This document shows positions 53,106 through 62,880 of a DNA stretch of 64,000 nt, piece after piece (position 1 is the stretch's first letter; the number at the start of each line of letters is the position of its first letter). A model generated the notes under the pieces. That model ran no database searches. It was given only the letters and a program-made list of their open reading frames with translations, and was not told the origin of the DNA. Source of the stretch: Rhizobium sp. NXC14 (lineage in GTDB: Bacteria > Pseudomonadota > Alphaproteobacteria > Rhizobiales > Rhizobiaceae); NCBI RefSeq assembly GCF_002117485.1, contig NZ_CP021030.1:2731001-2795000 (forward strand), read 5' to 3'. The position numbers were made by a program, and so were the translations under genes.

Positions 53106-55574
53106 ATGTTTGAAAGCGTCGGTATACGAGGGCGCTTATTGCTCGCTTTCTTCGGCATCAGCACCTTCGCAGTGCTCGCGACCGCCGCAGCTCTCTATGC
53201 CTTCCTTCAGGTCGGCGACGTGCTCGATCGCATCACCAAGGAACGGGTGCCGACGGCGCTCGCCTCTCTCCAACTGTCGCGCCAGGCTGAGAGGGTCGCC
53301 TCAACCGCGCCGTCCGTGCTGGCGGCGACCAGCACGATTCAGCACAACGAGGTCTCGGCTGCGATCGGAGTCGAGATGGGGCGTCTCGAAGAGTTGCTCG
53401 CCGCACTCAAAGGCACCGCGGCCAACGCGACGGCGGTGACTGAAATCGAACATGCGGTGATTGGTCTACGACGAAACCTCGACGCTCTCGACGATCTTGT
53501 CGCCGCTCGCCTTACCATAGTTCAGCGCAAGGCGGAGTTGCTGCGCCGCTTATCGGACACGACAACTGCAAGTCAGCGTCTCATCGCGCCCGGTATCGCC
53601 GTGATGAACTCGAAGGTTCCCCAGTGGCGCGCAGCGGCGGCTGATTCCGCTGCACCACCCAACGCGCGTGCTGCGGCGCCGAGCGACCTGGTCAAGGCAA
53701 TCGCGGCCTACATCCCCCAGCAGAGGGCGCAGCAGGAAATCTCAGCAGTCAATGATGCGCTGGTCAAGACTGCCAACGTGCATACGCCGGGAGATCTGAA
53801 GCTGATCCTGTTTCCGCTGCGCCGGTCGCTCGCCGTACTCGAAACGGTCTCCACGGAGATCGACGAAAAGTTGCGGACCCGCTTCCAACAACGGTTGGAC
53901 GAGTTGAAGTCGCTGACCGAGGGTGAGAACGGGATCCCGAAGGTACGACAGGACGAGTTTGCTGTCCTGGCAAAGGGGGAGCAGCTTTTGGCTGAAAACA
54001 GTCATCTATCGCGCGACCTTACCGCGGCCGTCGATCGCCTGGTTGCAAAGGCAAACGATGAGATCGCCGCGTCCGCCCTCGAAGCCTCGGTCGTCCGGCG
54101 CTACGGCACCGGCATTGTCCTTGGCTCCGCCCTTCTAAGCCTGCTGAGTTCGGTTCTGGTTGTCTGGCTCTATGTCGACCGCAGCCTTCTCGCCCGCTTA
54201 GGAGAGGTGAGCCAAAGCATGCTGGCAATCGCGGGCGGCAATTTGCATGCGCAGATGCCCGTAGGAGGCCGCGACGAAATCGGCCGCATGGCCGGGGCGC
54301 TCAGGCTGTTCCGGGATACTGCGGTCGAGGTGGAGGAAAACAGCCTACGCGAGGTTGCGGAAGCGCGCCAGCGGCTTGTGGATGCCATCGAGAGCATTTC
54401 CGAGGGATTCGCTCTGTACGATGGCGAGGACAGGCTCGTGTTGAGCAATAGCCGCTACCGCGAGCTGTTGTACGCCGGCCTGGAGGAATTGATTCCCGGC
54501 ACGACATTCGAGCAGATTATTCGCCGGTCCGCTGAGGGCGGCTACATCAAGGATGCTGAGGGGCGAGTCGAGGAGTGGGTTGCCGAACGGCTTTGGCGGC
54601 ATCGCAACCCTGGTGAAACGTGGGTGCAGCGGCGTCGCGACGGGCGATGGATCATGATTAGCGAGCGGCGGATCACGGCTGGCGGCACGGTGGCCGTCTA
54701 CTCTGATATCACCGAGCTGAAGCAACGGGAGGAAAATCTTGCCGAGAAATCCGCAGCTCTCGAGGCGCTTTCCAGCAAGCTGGCGAAATACCTGGCGCCA
54801 CAAGTGTACAACTCCATATTCACCGGCCGCCAGGACGTCAGGATCGCCAGCCAGCGGAAGAAGCTGACGATATGCTTCTCCGATATCGCTGGCTTTACCG
54901 AAACCACAGACAAAATGGAATCCGAGGATCTCACACAACTCCTCAATCACTACCTGACTGAAATGTCGAAGATTGCTTCAGATCACGGCGCGACGATCGA
55001 CAAGTATGTCGGAGACGCCATCCTGATGTTTTTCGGCGATCCGGAAACCCGCGGCGTCAAGAATGACGCGCTCGCCTGCGTGCAGATGGCTCTCGCCATG
55101 CAAAAGCGAATGAGCGAGCTTGGGGAAATCTGGCGCGATATCGGGATTGAAACACCGCTGCGCTGCCGCATTGGCATTCACACAGACTACTGCACTGTGG
55201 GCAACTTCGGCAGCGAGGACCGGATGGATTACACGATAATCGGCGGCGCCGTGAATCTCGCCTCGCGCCTTGAGCAGGAAGCGGCGCCGGGCACCGTGCT
55301 CATTTCTTATGAGACGTTTGCACAGGTGAAGGACATGATCGACTGTGAGGAACTGGGGCATGTCCACGTAAAGGGAATAGCCTATCCAGTCGCCACCTAT
55401 CGCGTGGTCGATCTGAAGGAAAACCTGATCCGCAGCCATCTTACAGTCCGGACCGAACTGCCGCACCTGAGATTGGAAGCTGATCCCGAGCTTATGTCTA
55501 CCGATGAGCGCGATCAGGCCGCCGCCGCACTTCGAGACACGCTCGATCGACTTTGTCACAAGCCCGGGTCGTAG
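53106..55574 (+). CDS. Transmembrane class III adenylate/guanylate cyclase with HAMP and PAS domains
   Basis: The 822-residue protein has helix 1 (about 8-33), a helical periplasmic sensor (about 35-338) and helix 2 (about 340-360). HAMP (about 362-415) is followed by a PAS domain (about 425-540, [18 protein letters not shown]). The cyclase domain (about 560-760) has [13 protein letters not shown] with the first metal Asp and [13 protein letters not shown] with the second, then [20 protein letters not shown]. The catalytic residues look complete. It probably forms a unit with the binding-protein gene upstream. The final 40 residues are a low-conservation tail. Confidence 0.93.
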   Translation: MFESVGIRGRLLLAFFGISTFAVLATAAALYAFLQVGDVLDRITKERVPTALASLQLSRQAERVASTAPSVLAATSTIQHNEVSAAIGVEMGRLEELLAALKGTAANATAVTEIEHAVIGLRRNLDALDDLVAARLTIVQRKAELLRRLSDTTTASQRLIAPGIAVMNSKVPQWRAAAADSAAPPNARAAAPSDLVKAIAAYIPQQRAQQEISAVNDALVKTANVHTPGDLKLILFPLRRSLAVLETVSTEIDEKLRTRFQQRLDELKSLTEGENGIPKVRQDEFAVLAKGEQLLAENSHLSRDLTAAVDRLVAKANDEIAASALEASVVRRYGTGIVLGSALLSLLSSVLVVWLYVDRSLLARLGEVSQSMLAIAGGNLHAQMPVGGRDEIGRMAGALRLFRDTAVEVEENSLREVAEARQRLVDAIESISEGFALYDGEDRLVLSNSRYRELLYAGLEELIPGTTFEQIIRRSAEGGYIKDAEGRVEEWVAERLWRHRNPGETWVQRRRDGRWIMISERRITAGGTVAVYSDITELKQREENLAEKSAALEALSSKLAKYLAPQVYNSIFTGRQDVRIASQRKKLTICFSDIAGFTETTDKMESEDLTQLLNHYLTEMSKIASDHGATIDKYVGDAILMFFGDPETRGVKNDALACVQMALAMQKRMSELGEIWRDIGIETPLRCRIGIHTDYCTVGNFGSEDRMDYTIIGGAVNLASRLEQEAAPGTVLISYETFAQVKDMIDCEELGHVHVKGIAYPVATYRVVDLKENLIRSHLTVRTELPHLRLEADPELMSTDERDQAAAALRDTLDRLCHKPGS

Positions 55575-55995
55575 GCTCCCGTTCGCGCGCGCTGTCGCCT
55601 CCCATAGGCACCACCCTCGTTGACCGGCCTTCGGGCTCGCAACTCGACCTCCTGCAACGCTGGCTTGGCGACGAAATGGCGCGGTCATTCGTCCGAATTC
55701 GGACGAGGACGAAGGACTGCTGTCGGCGAAACTGCGACCCCATGTTGTCACTTCACAATGTCAGGTTTGCAGCAACAGCGAGCGGTAACTCGATGATCAT
55801 TATGGGGCGCAAAGGAGCCTTGTCTCTCAATAATGAGATAGCTCGGACCCAACAGTCGCTGCCCGTTGAAATCGGCGAATTGCATCCGATCCCAATGCTC
55901 CTTCAATTTGAACTACCACCGGAGCTACAACTCTGCACAGACGTCCGCGCGCAAAGAGCGCGCGCTACACCTTTCTTCATGGTTGGCGCCGCCCC
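55575..55995. other. Intergenic region after the cyclase gene
   Basis: No gene is accepted; short frames here read into the GH42 gene on the other strand. The composition is mixed and partly AT-rich between about 55740 and 55960, unlike the surrounding genes. Confidence 0.35.
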
Positions 55996-58128
55996 TCACC
56001 CCTCCACCTCCACAATCGCACACCCATACCCCTCAAGCTCCAGCCTCCCCACCACCATCTTCTCCCCATCCAGTAGATCCCGCCCGGCAGGCACGCCATC
56101 CACCGTCACCGCCTGATCCATATAATTCTGCACAAACAGCAGCCGCCGTTCGTCGTTCATTCGCATCGTCACCTCCACGCCCTCCGGCAGCCCACCAACC
56201 AGCGGCTCCACACCCGCCGGCGCGAACAGCCGCTCCGTCAGCGCCTCGGTCAACTCGGGCGTGAGATACGTCCCGAGATAGACCACCTGTCCCTTGCCGA
56301 CCTTGCGGGAGGTCGCCATCGGCTGGCCTTCGGCGTAGCGGTTGGACCAGGCTGCGATAACTTCGACGTCGGGATCGATGGTGAGGTTTTCGTAGAAATG
56401 ACCGGCGGTCATTTCGCGATTGCCGATCTTGAAGCGGCGTTGGCGGCGATGGCTTTCGGCCGGCTTGTTCGGCGGGATGACGAGACCGCCGGAGCGCTCC
56501 ATCACGTCGAAGAGGCCGTTGGCGCCGGGGGCGGCGAGACGTCCGAAATCTTCGACGCGGACACCGGTCAGCCTAGAAAGCGCGGTGCCGGGCGCGGTTT
56601 CGCGGATGACGTGATTGTCTTGCGTGCGGGTGCCCGTGCGCGCGCCGATGACGACGGTGCCGCCGGACGCGGCGAAAGCTTCGAGCCTCGCCGTCCATTC
56701 GTCCTTCCACATCACCCAATGGGGCACATAGAAGAGCTTCAGCTTGGAAAGATCGTCCTCCGGATGGATGAAGCCGCAGGCGATGCCGCGGTCGTAGCAA
56801 TATTGATGCAGCAGGATCGCGTCGTCCTGCGGGCTCGGCAGGCCGATCGGATAGGTCTTGTGGGCTTCCTGATTGTCGAAATCGGAGCCGGCGATGCCGA
56901 CATCCATGCGGACATAGGTGCCGAGGATCTTGTCTTTCAGCGCCGTCATCTCGGTCGCGAAGCGCGTAGCCTCCTCATAGCGATGGCGGCCGATATCATC
57001 ATGGTCGATGATGCCCATCCAATAGATCTCGGCGCCAAAATGGGCGGGCCGCCAGCGGAAGAACATCAGGCCGTCAGCGCCGTGCGCGACCGAGGAGAGC
57101 GCCATGCGGCGCAGTTCGCCCGGCTCCGGCGTCAGCGTGCAGAAGCCCGGCTGGCTGCCGAAGCCCGATTGCTGCTCGGGCACGATGTAATTGCCGGAAA
57201 AGCCGCGGCAGATATCGAGGTGCAGCGCCTGCACCTTGGCGTGGTTGCCGAGCCGCATGAACTCGTCATAGAGCATGGGATAGATGTCGTAGCCGACGAA
57301 ATCGAGATCCTTGCTGAACTGGCCGCGGAAATCGATATCCCTCAAGCCGCCGAGATTGTGGAAGACGAACCAGGAAGGTTTCACATCCCTGAGGATCTCC
57401 ACCTGGTCGTGCTGGAAGCGCGCGGTGGAGAAGGCGAGGAAGCGGTGGTAATCCTGCAGATGGCCGGGGCTCGGAAAGGTCGGGCCGAATTCGATCGGCA
57501 GCACCACCTGTTCGAAACTGTCATAGGCCGTCGCCCAGAAATCGCCGCCCCAGGCGGCGTTGAGCTTTGATATTTCGCGGTATTTATCGGCGAGGAAGGC
57601 CTGGAATTCGCTGAGCGTCGCCTGGGAAAAGCTCTCCGGCATGCTGGTGTTCAGCTCGTTATCCGTCTGCCAGCCGACGACGAAAGGATTGTCGCGGTAG
57701 TGCTCGGCCATCGCCCAGGTGATGCGCTTGCTATGTTCGCGGAAGACCGGGCTTGCCGTGTCGCAATGCTGGCGCGAGCCGTGGCTCATCGGCCGGCCCT
57801 TGCCGTCGACCCTTAGAATTTCGGGGTGGGCCGCCGTCAGCCAGCGCGGCGGCGTGGCGGTCGGCGTGCACATGATCGTGTCGATGCCGTGACGCCCGAG
57901 GATTGATATGGCGCGGTCGAAGAGATCGAAATCATAGGTGCCGAGCTTCGGCTCCAGAATGTGCCAGGCGAATTCGGCCATGCGCACGACGTTGAAGCCG
58001 GCTTTCGCCATGCGCTCGGCATCGCGCTCCCAATAGCTTTCGTCGACATGCTCGGGATAATGCGGCACACCGACGAGGAAGCGGTCGGTCTTGACGGTGT
58101 TCCATGCGGAGAGGGTCTTGTCGGACAC
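55996..58128 (-). CDS. GH42 beta-galactosidase
   Basis: The 710-residue protein has the GH42 barrel (about 1-400). The acid/base Glu lies in GWQTDNELNTS near residue 158, and the nucleophile Glu probably in the YIVPEQQSGFG segment. Two smaller C-terminal domains follow (about 420-620 and 640-710). No signal peptide is seen, so it acts in the cytoplasm on imported beta-galactosides. It follows the ABC transporter genes on the same strand with 17 bases spacing. Confidence 0.93.
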   Translation of the reverse strand: MSDKTLSAWNTVKTDRFLVGVPHYPEHVDESYWERDAERMAKAGFNVVRMAEFAWHILEPKLGTYDFDLFDRAISILGRHGIDTIMCTPTATPPRWLTAAHPEILRVDGKGRPMSHGSRQHCDTASPVFREHSKRITWAMAEHYRDNPFVVGWQTDNELNTSMPESFSQATLSEFQAFLADKYREISKLNAAWGGDFWATAYDSFEQVVLPIEFGPTFPSPGHLQDYHRFLAFSTARFQHDQVEILRDVKPSWFVFHNLGGLRDIDFRGQFSKDLDFVGYDIYPMLYDEFMRLGNHAKVQALHLDICRGFSGNYIVPEQQSGFGSQPGFCTLTPEPGELRRMALSSVAHGADGLMFFRWRPAHFGAEIYWMGIIDHDDIGRHRYEEATRFATEMTALKDKILGTYVRMDVGIAGSDFDNQEAHKTYPIGLPSPQDDAILLHQYCYDRGIACGFIHPEDDLSKLKLFYVPHWVMWKDEWTARLEAFAASGGTVVIGARTGTRTQDNHVIRETAPGTALSRLTGVRVEDFGRLAAPGANGLFDVMERSGGLVIPPNKPAESHRRQRRFKIGNREMTAGHFYENLTIDPDVEVIAAWSNRYAEGQPMATSRKVGKGQVVYLGTYLTPELTEALTERLFAPAGVEPLVGGLPEGVEVTMRMNDERRLLFVQNYMDQAVTVDGVPAGRDLLDGEKMVVGRLELEGYGCAIVEVEG

Positions 58129-58145
58129 GGGCGGTTCTTTCCTAA

Positions 58146-59291
58146 TTACTTGTCGAGGATCGTCTTGCGGGCGCTGATCGTGCGGCCGCCATCGGGGGAG
58201 AAGAGATAGAGCTCGTTCGCATCGAGCTTCAGCGCCACCTTCTGCCCGGCGGCAAAGGGCGCGACGTAGGAGAGCTGCGCGGTGATGTTGCCGGTGCCGC
58301 TTTCCGACGCGATGGTGCGGAGATTGCCGGCATCGACATAGAGAATGGTCTCGCGGCCGAGATGCTCGACGAGGCGGACCTCGCCATGCATGGCCCCGTC
58401 CCCACTGCCCTCGACGACCACCGAGATCGCCTCCGGCCGCACGCCGAGCGTCAGCCCGGTGCCCTTCGAAAGCGCGGTCGGCTGGGCAAGCTCCACCGTC
58501 AGCGGCGAAAGGCCGGGCGCCGAAACCGTGACGCTGCGGCCGGCGACGGCGTCGATGGTAACGCCGAGGAAATTCATCCTTGGGGCGCCGAGGAAGCCGG
58601 CGACGAAAAGATTGTCGGGGTTGCGGTAAAGCTCCAGCGGCGAGCCGACCTGCTCGATGATCCCCTTGTTCAACACGACGATGCGGCTTGCCATGGTCAT
58701 CGCCTCCACCTGGTCGTGGGTGACATAGACCATGGTGGCGCCAAGCTCGGCATGCAGACTGCTGAGTTCGACGCGCATCTGGGTGCGCAGCGCCGCATCG
58801 AGATTAGACAGCGGCTCGTCGAACAGGAAGACCTCGGGCGAACGGGTTATCGCCCGGCCGATCGCCACGCGCTGGCGCTGGCCGCCGGAAAGCTGCTTCG
58901 GCCGCTTCTCCAGCTGGTCGTCGATGCGCAGGATCTTGGCGGCGCGGGCGACCGCCGCATCGATCTCGGCCTTGGGGCGCTTCGCCATCCTCAGGCCGAA
59001 GCCCATATTCTCCGCCACCGTCATATGCGGATAGAGCGCATAGGACTGGAACACCATGGCGATGCCGCGATCGCCCGGCTCCTGCTTGCTGACATCGCGG
59101 CCGTTGATCAGGATCTGGCCAGAAGAGATCGCCTCCAGCCCGGCAATGCTCTTCAAGAGCGTGGACTTGCCGCAGCCGGATGGCCCGACCATGACGATGA
59201 ATTCGCCCTGCGCCACGGAAAGATCGATGCCGCGCAGCGCATGATAGGCGGCATAATTCTTGTTGATCGCACGAAGTTCGAGACTGGTCAT
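58146..59291 (-). CDS. Carbohydrate ABC transporter ATPase (MalK/UgpC type)
   Basis: The 381-residue protein has Walker A GPSGCGKST, the signature LSGGQRQRVAIGRAI, Walker B EVFLFDEPLSNLDA and the H-loop VTHDQVEAMT. It ends in a C-terminal TOBE/OB domain (about 245-370) typical of MalK-type sugar transporters. It energises the permease pair encoded upstream (59329-61064). Confidence 0.95.
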   Translation of the reverse strand: MTSLELRAINKNYAAYHALRGIDLSVAQGEFIVMVGPSGCGKSTLLKSIAGLEAISSGQILINGRDVSKQEPGDRGIAMVFQSYALYPHMTVAENMGFGLRMAKRPKAEIDAAVARAAKILRIDDQLEKRPKQLSGGQRQRVAIGRAITRSPEVFLFDEPLSNLDAALRTQMRVELSSLHAELGATMVYVTHDQVEAMTMASRIVVLNKGIIEQVGSPLELYRNPDNLFVAGFLGAPRMNFLGVTIDAVAGRSVTVSAPGLSPLTVELAQPTALSKGTGLTLGVRPEAISVVVEGSGDGAMHGEVRLVEHLGRETILYVDAGNLRTIASESGTGNITAQLSYVAPFAAGQKVALKLDANELYLFSPDGGRTISARKTILDK

Positions 59292-59328
59292 ATCCTGGCC
59301 CTCTCTTGTTGAAACGGAAGACGCCGAC

Positions 59329-60180
59329 TCATCCCTTCACCGCGCCCATGGTGAGGCCGGCGATGAAATGCCGCTGCATCAGGAAGAACATCACGACGGG
59401 CGGCACGGCGACGACGATTGTGCCTGCCGAAACGAGGTTCCAGGCCGAGACCCACTCGCCGCGCAGATTGGCAAGGCCCGCCGTCACCGGCTTGACGCTG
59501 TCGCTGACGGTCAGCACCACGGCCCAAAAATAATCGTTCCAGACGAAGGTGAAGATCAGGATGGCAAGCGCCGCCAGCGCCGGCCGCACCAGCGGGATCA
59601 CCACATGGATGAGCGTCTGGAAGGGCGACGCCCCTTCCGCGCGCGCCGCCTGGAACAGCTCGTCTGGAAGGGCCGCGATGAAATTGCGCATGAAGAGCGT
59701 CGCAAAGCCGGTCTGGAAGGCGACGTGGAAGATGATCAGCGCCACCGTCGTATCGATCAGGTCGAGGCGCACCATCAGGTCGCGCACCGGGATCATCATG
59801 ATCTGGTGCGGCAGGAAATTGCCGCCGACGAAGAGCGCGAAGATCAGCATGTTACCGCGAAAGCGGTAGCGTGACAGCACGAAGCCCGCGAGCGTCGACA
59901 TGACGAGTACGCCGATCACCGAAGGAATGGTGATCGTCAGGCTGTTGAGGAAATAGCGCGCCATCGGCGTGTCGGTGAAGACGGCCTTGTAATTGTCGAT
60001 GACGCCGATCTCGGTCGGCCAGCCCCAGAGATTGCCGCCCATCACATCGGCCGTCGAGCGGAAGGAGGTGAGGACGATCGCAAAGAGCGGGCAGAGCCAG
60101 AGGATGAGCACGACGACGACGGCCAACACATAGAAGCGGCGCTGCCAGATCGCGGTTTCCGGAATAGGACGAGGATACAT
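59329..60180 (-). CDS. Carbohydrate ABC transporter permease (MalG type)
   Basis: This 283-residue protein has six predicted helices. The coupling motif EGASPFQTLIHVVIPLVRPAL (EAA-like) lies near residue 185. Its ATG overlaps the stop of the other permease gene by one base (TGATG at 60178-60182). It forms the heterodimeric channel with the MalF-type permease. Confidence 0.95.
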   Translation of the reverse strand: MYPRPIPETAIWQRRFYVLAVVVVLILWLCPLFAIVLTSFRSTADVMGGNLWGWPTEIGVIDNYKAVFTDTPMARYFLNSLTITIPSVIGVLVMSTLAGFVLSRYRFRGNMLIFALFVGGNFLPHQIMMIPVRDLMVRLDLIDTTVALIIFHVAFQTGFATLFMRNFIAALPDELFQAARAEGASPFQTLIHVVIPLVRPALAALAILIFTFVWNDYFWAVVLTVSDSVKPVTAGLANLRGEWVSAWNLVSAGTIVVAVPPVVMFFLMQRHFIAGLTMGAVKG

Positions 60181-61064
60181 CAGCCTCCCCTCTCTTCGCT
60201 GCGGATGATGTGGGTGAGATACCAGGCGATGAACACGGCCATGATCACGAAGAGCACCGAGGCGATCGCTGCGCCGTAGCCGAAGCGGTAGGAAAAGATC
60301 GACTGCTCGTACATCTGGTATGCGAGCACCGAGGAGGAGCCGAACGGCCCGCCCGCGGTCATCACCGAGATCATGTCGAAGGAGCGCAGCGCCCCGACGA
60401 CCGTGACGGCAATGGCGATGAAAGTGACCTGGGTGAGTTGCGGCAGCACGATATGGCGCAGCATGTTCCAGCCCCTCGCCCCATCGACCCGGCCGGCGCC
60501 GATCAGCTCTTCGCTCAGATTGTTGAGGCCGGCGAGATAGAGCACCATGCAGAAGGTGATCTGCGGCCAGAGCGCGGCGATGACGATCGCGAAAGTGACG
60601 AAATGCTCATCGGAAAGCACCGCCGGCGCCACCGCCCCGAAGGCGCGGAAGATCAGCGCCAGCAGCCCGAACTCCGGCGTATAGACCCAGGTGAAGACGA
60701 CGCCCACCGTCACCGAAGCCAGCACCAGCGGAATGAAGAACAGCGACTTCAGAAAGCGCATGCCCGCGATTTTCTGGTTGACCAAGAGCGCGATCGACAG
60801 CCCGATCGGCGGCGCTGCCATGAACATGATCAGCCAGATCAGATTGTTCTTCAGCGACACGTAGAATTGCGGATCGTTGTAGAGCTCGACGTAATTGCCG
60901 AGCCCGATCCAGACCATTGGCCCGAAACCGTCCCACTCGTGAAAGCTGATCCAGACGCTGCGCACCGCCGACAGCAGGATGACGGTGAAGAACAGCGCGA
61001 TCGCAGGCGCGATGAGCAGAGTCGGAGTCAGCCACCACCGCTGGCGGCGCCATAATGTCTGCAT
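60180..61064 (-). CDS. Carbohydrate ABC transporter permease (MalF type)
   Basis: The protein of about 294 residues has six helices and the EAA-like loop VDGARGWNMLRHIVLPQLTQV. A start five codons further upstream (61079) is equally possible; neither has a strong ribosome site. The gene is separated from the binding-protein gene by about 330 bases holding two copies of an intergenic repeat. Confidence 0.93.
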   Translation of the reverse strand: MQTLWRRQRWWLTPTLLIAPAIALFFTVILLSAVRSVWISFHEWDGFGPMVWIGLGNYVELYNDPQFYVSLKNNLIWLIMFMAAPPIGLSIALLVNQKIAGMRFLKSLFFIPLVLASVTVGVVFTWVYTPEFGLLALIFRAFGAVAPAVLSDEHFVTFAIVIAALWPQITFCMVLYLAGLNNLSEELIGAGRVDGARGWNMLRHIVLPQLTQVTFIAIAVTVVGALRSFDMISVMTAGGPFGSSSVLAYQMYEQSIFSYRFGYGAAIASVLFVIMAVFIAWYLTHIIRSEERGG

Positions 61065-61117
61065 GTCAGGAGCCCTCATGTTATTCGTATGAGCTTTTCT
61101 GCGCTAAGGTCGCTGTC

Positions 61118-61222
61118 AAAGCCCGCCAACCCCTCCTTTCGTCATGCTCGGGCTTGTCCCGAGCATCTGACCACGTCGATGCGCTGCAGATCCTCGGCAC
61201 AAGGCCGAGGATGACGTCGAGT
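61118..61222. repeat. Tandem intergenic repeat, copy 1
   Basis: The core has two hairpins: CTCGGGCTTGTCCCGAG and CCTCGGCACAAGGCCGAGG. It begins with AAAGCCCGCCAACCCCTCCTT and ends GATGACGTCGAGT. It matches copy 2 at 61270-61386. Confidence 0.8.
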
Positions 61223-61269
61223 GGAGGGAGGGCGCCGCCGGGAGTAAAGCGACGCCCTCGGTATGCTGG

Positions 61270-61386
61270 CAAAGCCTGCCACCCCTCCTTCGTCATGCTC
61301 GGGCTTGTCCCGAGCATCTAACCCCGAACCGATAGGGCAGCAGATCCTCGGCACAAGGCAGCACAAGGCCGAGGATGACGTCGAGT
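61270..61386. repeat. Tandem intergenic repeat, copy 2
   Basis: It shares the two hairpins of copy 1 and carries a small internal duplication (GGCACAAGGCAGCACAAGGCC). Both copies lie between the binding-protein gene and the first permease gene, where such hairpins often limit downstream transcript level. Confidence 0.8.
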
Positions 61387-61410
61387 AAAAAGCGCGGTCC
61401 GGCAGCAAGC

Positions 61411-62685
61411 TCAGATCTTATAAATCCGCTTCCGGGTCCCCTCGAGCCGCGTCAGGATCGCCTTGCGCCGTTCCGGCTTGGCCATGAATTCCTGGAAGCC
61501 GACGAGGCCGGCCTGGGCCATGTCCGGGTCGCTGTCGCGGTCGTAATATTGCGAGGTGCCCTGCACCGTCTTCATCGTCTCGACAGCGATATTGACGAGC
61601 GGATCGTTGCTGGGCGGCAGGTCGTTGCGCGGCGGCACGTTGCCGCCCGGCTCCAGATAGGTGGCCAGGTTTTCCGGACGATAGAAATAGGCGAGGAATT
61701 CGCGTGCGCCCTGCTTGTTCTTGGCCTTTGCGGGAATGTGGATCGAATTGACTGAGAACTCCTCGAAATGGCCGATCTTGGCATCGAGCACCGGGAAGGT
61801 CGCGTAAGCGAGCTGCGGCAGATCAGCTTCGGTGAAGGCCGAACGCAGGAAGGCGCCGAGGTTCATCATGCCGGCCTTCTTCTGTGCCAGTAGTGCGGCG
61901 GCCTCCTGCCAACCGAAGGAGGTGTGGTTCGGCGTGAAGAAGCCTTTGCCGATCATCGCTTCCCACTGGTCGAACACCGCCGTCAGCGCCGGATCGAGAT
62001 AGCTCATCTCGCCGTTCATCAGCGCCATATGCTTGTCGAGGCCGTTGATGCGCAGGTTCATCTGGTCGAACCAGCCGGCCGCCGGCCACAATTCCTTGGT
62101 GCCCATCGCAACCGGCGTGATCCCCGCCGTCTTGCACTTGTCGCCATAGGCCATGAATTCTTCGGCCGTCTTCGGCACCGTCAGGCCATGCTGCTCGAAC
62201 ACATCCTTGCGGTAGAACATGCCCCAGAGCGTGCCGCCGGTGGGCAGCCCGTATTGTTTGCCGTCTTCAGTGACGGCGCCGATGGTCGCGCCGAGCACGT
62301 CCTTATATTTCTCCTTCTCGACGAGATCGGAAATATCGTCGAACAGGCCGCGCTTGACGAAGGCGCGCATGCGGTTGCCCGAAAACCAGGAGCAAACATC
62401 GGGCGCGCCGGCGACCAGATAGTTGCGGATCGCCGTTTTATGGGCCTCATGGTCCATGTTGTTGATGACGACGTTGACGCCGGCTTCCTTGCTGAAGCCA
62501 GCAGCAATTGCCTTCAGCGCGTCCAGCGCAGCTGCATTGTTTTCGTCGGAGATCATGGTGACCTCCTGGACCTGCGCGATCGCCGGGATCGGGAAGCTGC
62601 CGGTGACGGCAGCGGCAGAAACCAGGCCCGCACCCTTTAGGAAGCGCCTGCGGGTAGTCGACGGAAATTGCTTCAAAAATGCCAT
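61411..62685 (-). CDS. Carbohydrate ABC transporter substrate-binding protein
   Basis: The 424-residue protein has a twin-arginine-like leader (TTRRRFLKGAGLVSAAAVTG) ending in IPAIAQ. It continues as a family 1 extracellular solute-binding protein (INNMDHEAHKTAIRNYLVAGAPDVCSWFSGNRM and YGLPTGGTLWGMFYRKDVFE). It is the first gene of the uptake operon. Its ligand is probably a galactoside or oligosaccharide cleaved by the GH42 enzyme. Confidence 0.93.
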   Translation of the reverse strand: MAFLKQFPSTTRRRFLKGAGLVSAAAVTGSFPIPAIAQVQEVTMISDENNAAALDALKAIAAGFSKEAGVNVVINNMDHEAHKTAIRNYLVAGAPDVCSWFSGNRMRAFVKRGLFDDISDLVEKEKYKDVLGATIGAVTEDGKQYGLPTGGTLWGMFYRKDVFEQHGLTVPKTAEEFMAYGDKCKTAGITPVAMGTKELWPAAGWFDQMNLRINGLDKHMALMNGEMSYLDPALTAVFDQWEAMIGKGFFTPNHTSFGWQEAAALLAQKKAGMMNLGAFLRSAFTEADLPQLAYATFPVLDAKIGHFEEFSVNSIHIPAKAKNKQGAREFLAYFYRPENLATYLEPGGNVPPRNDLPPSNDPLVNIAVETMKTVQGTSQYYDRDSDPDMAQAGLVGFQEFMAKPERRKAILTRLEGTRKRIYKI

Positions 62686-62853
62686 TGAATTCCTCCCAGT
62701 TGATCGATCGACAACTCCCAGCCATCGCCTTCCCCGTGGAACGACTGACCAGGTTTTGCAACGCGGAGATCACCCGCCAATTCCAGCGATAAAACGCTTG
62801 GCTGAGTTGATCCGCAGCGGAACTTATGCATAGATCTTTTCAGCCCGCAATAA

Positions 62854-62870
62854 TTAATTTACAAAATTAA
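62854..62870. promoter_or_regulatory. Inverted repeat upstream of the ROK regulator, candidate operator
   Basis: TTAATTT-ACA-AAATTAA is a perfect inverted repeat ending 10 bases before the GTG start at 62881 and within the region shared with the divergent uptake operon. Its AT-rich form is like NagC/Mlc-type ROK sites. Confidence 0.5.
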
Positions 62871-62880
62871 GGAATGCATC

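Noticed and set aside
61141..61386. CRISPR-like array
   Set aside because: Only two copies, each with internal palindromes and no short regular spacers; this is an intergenic repeat.
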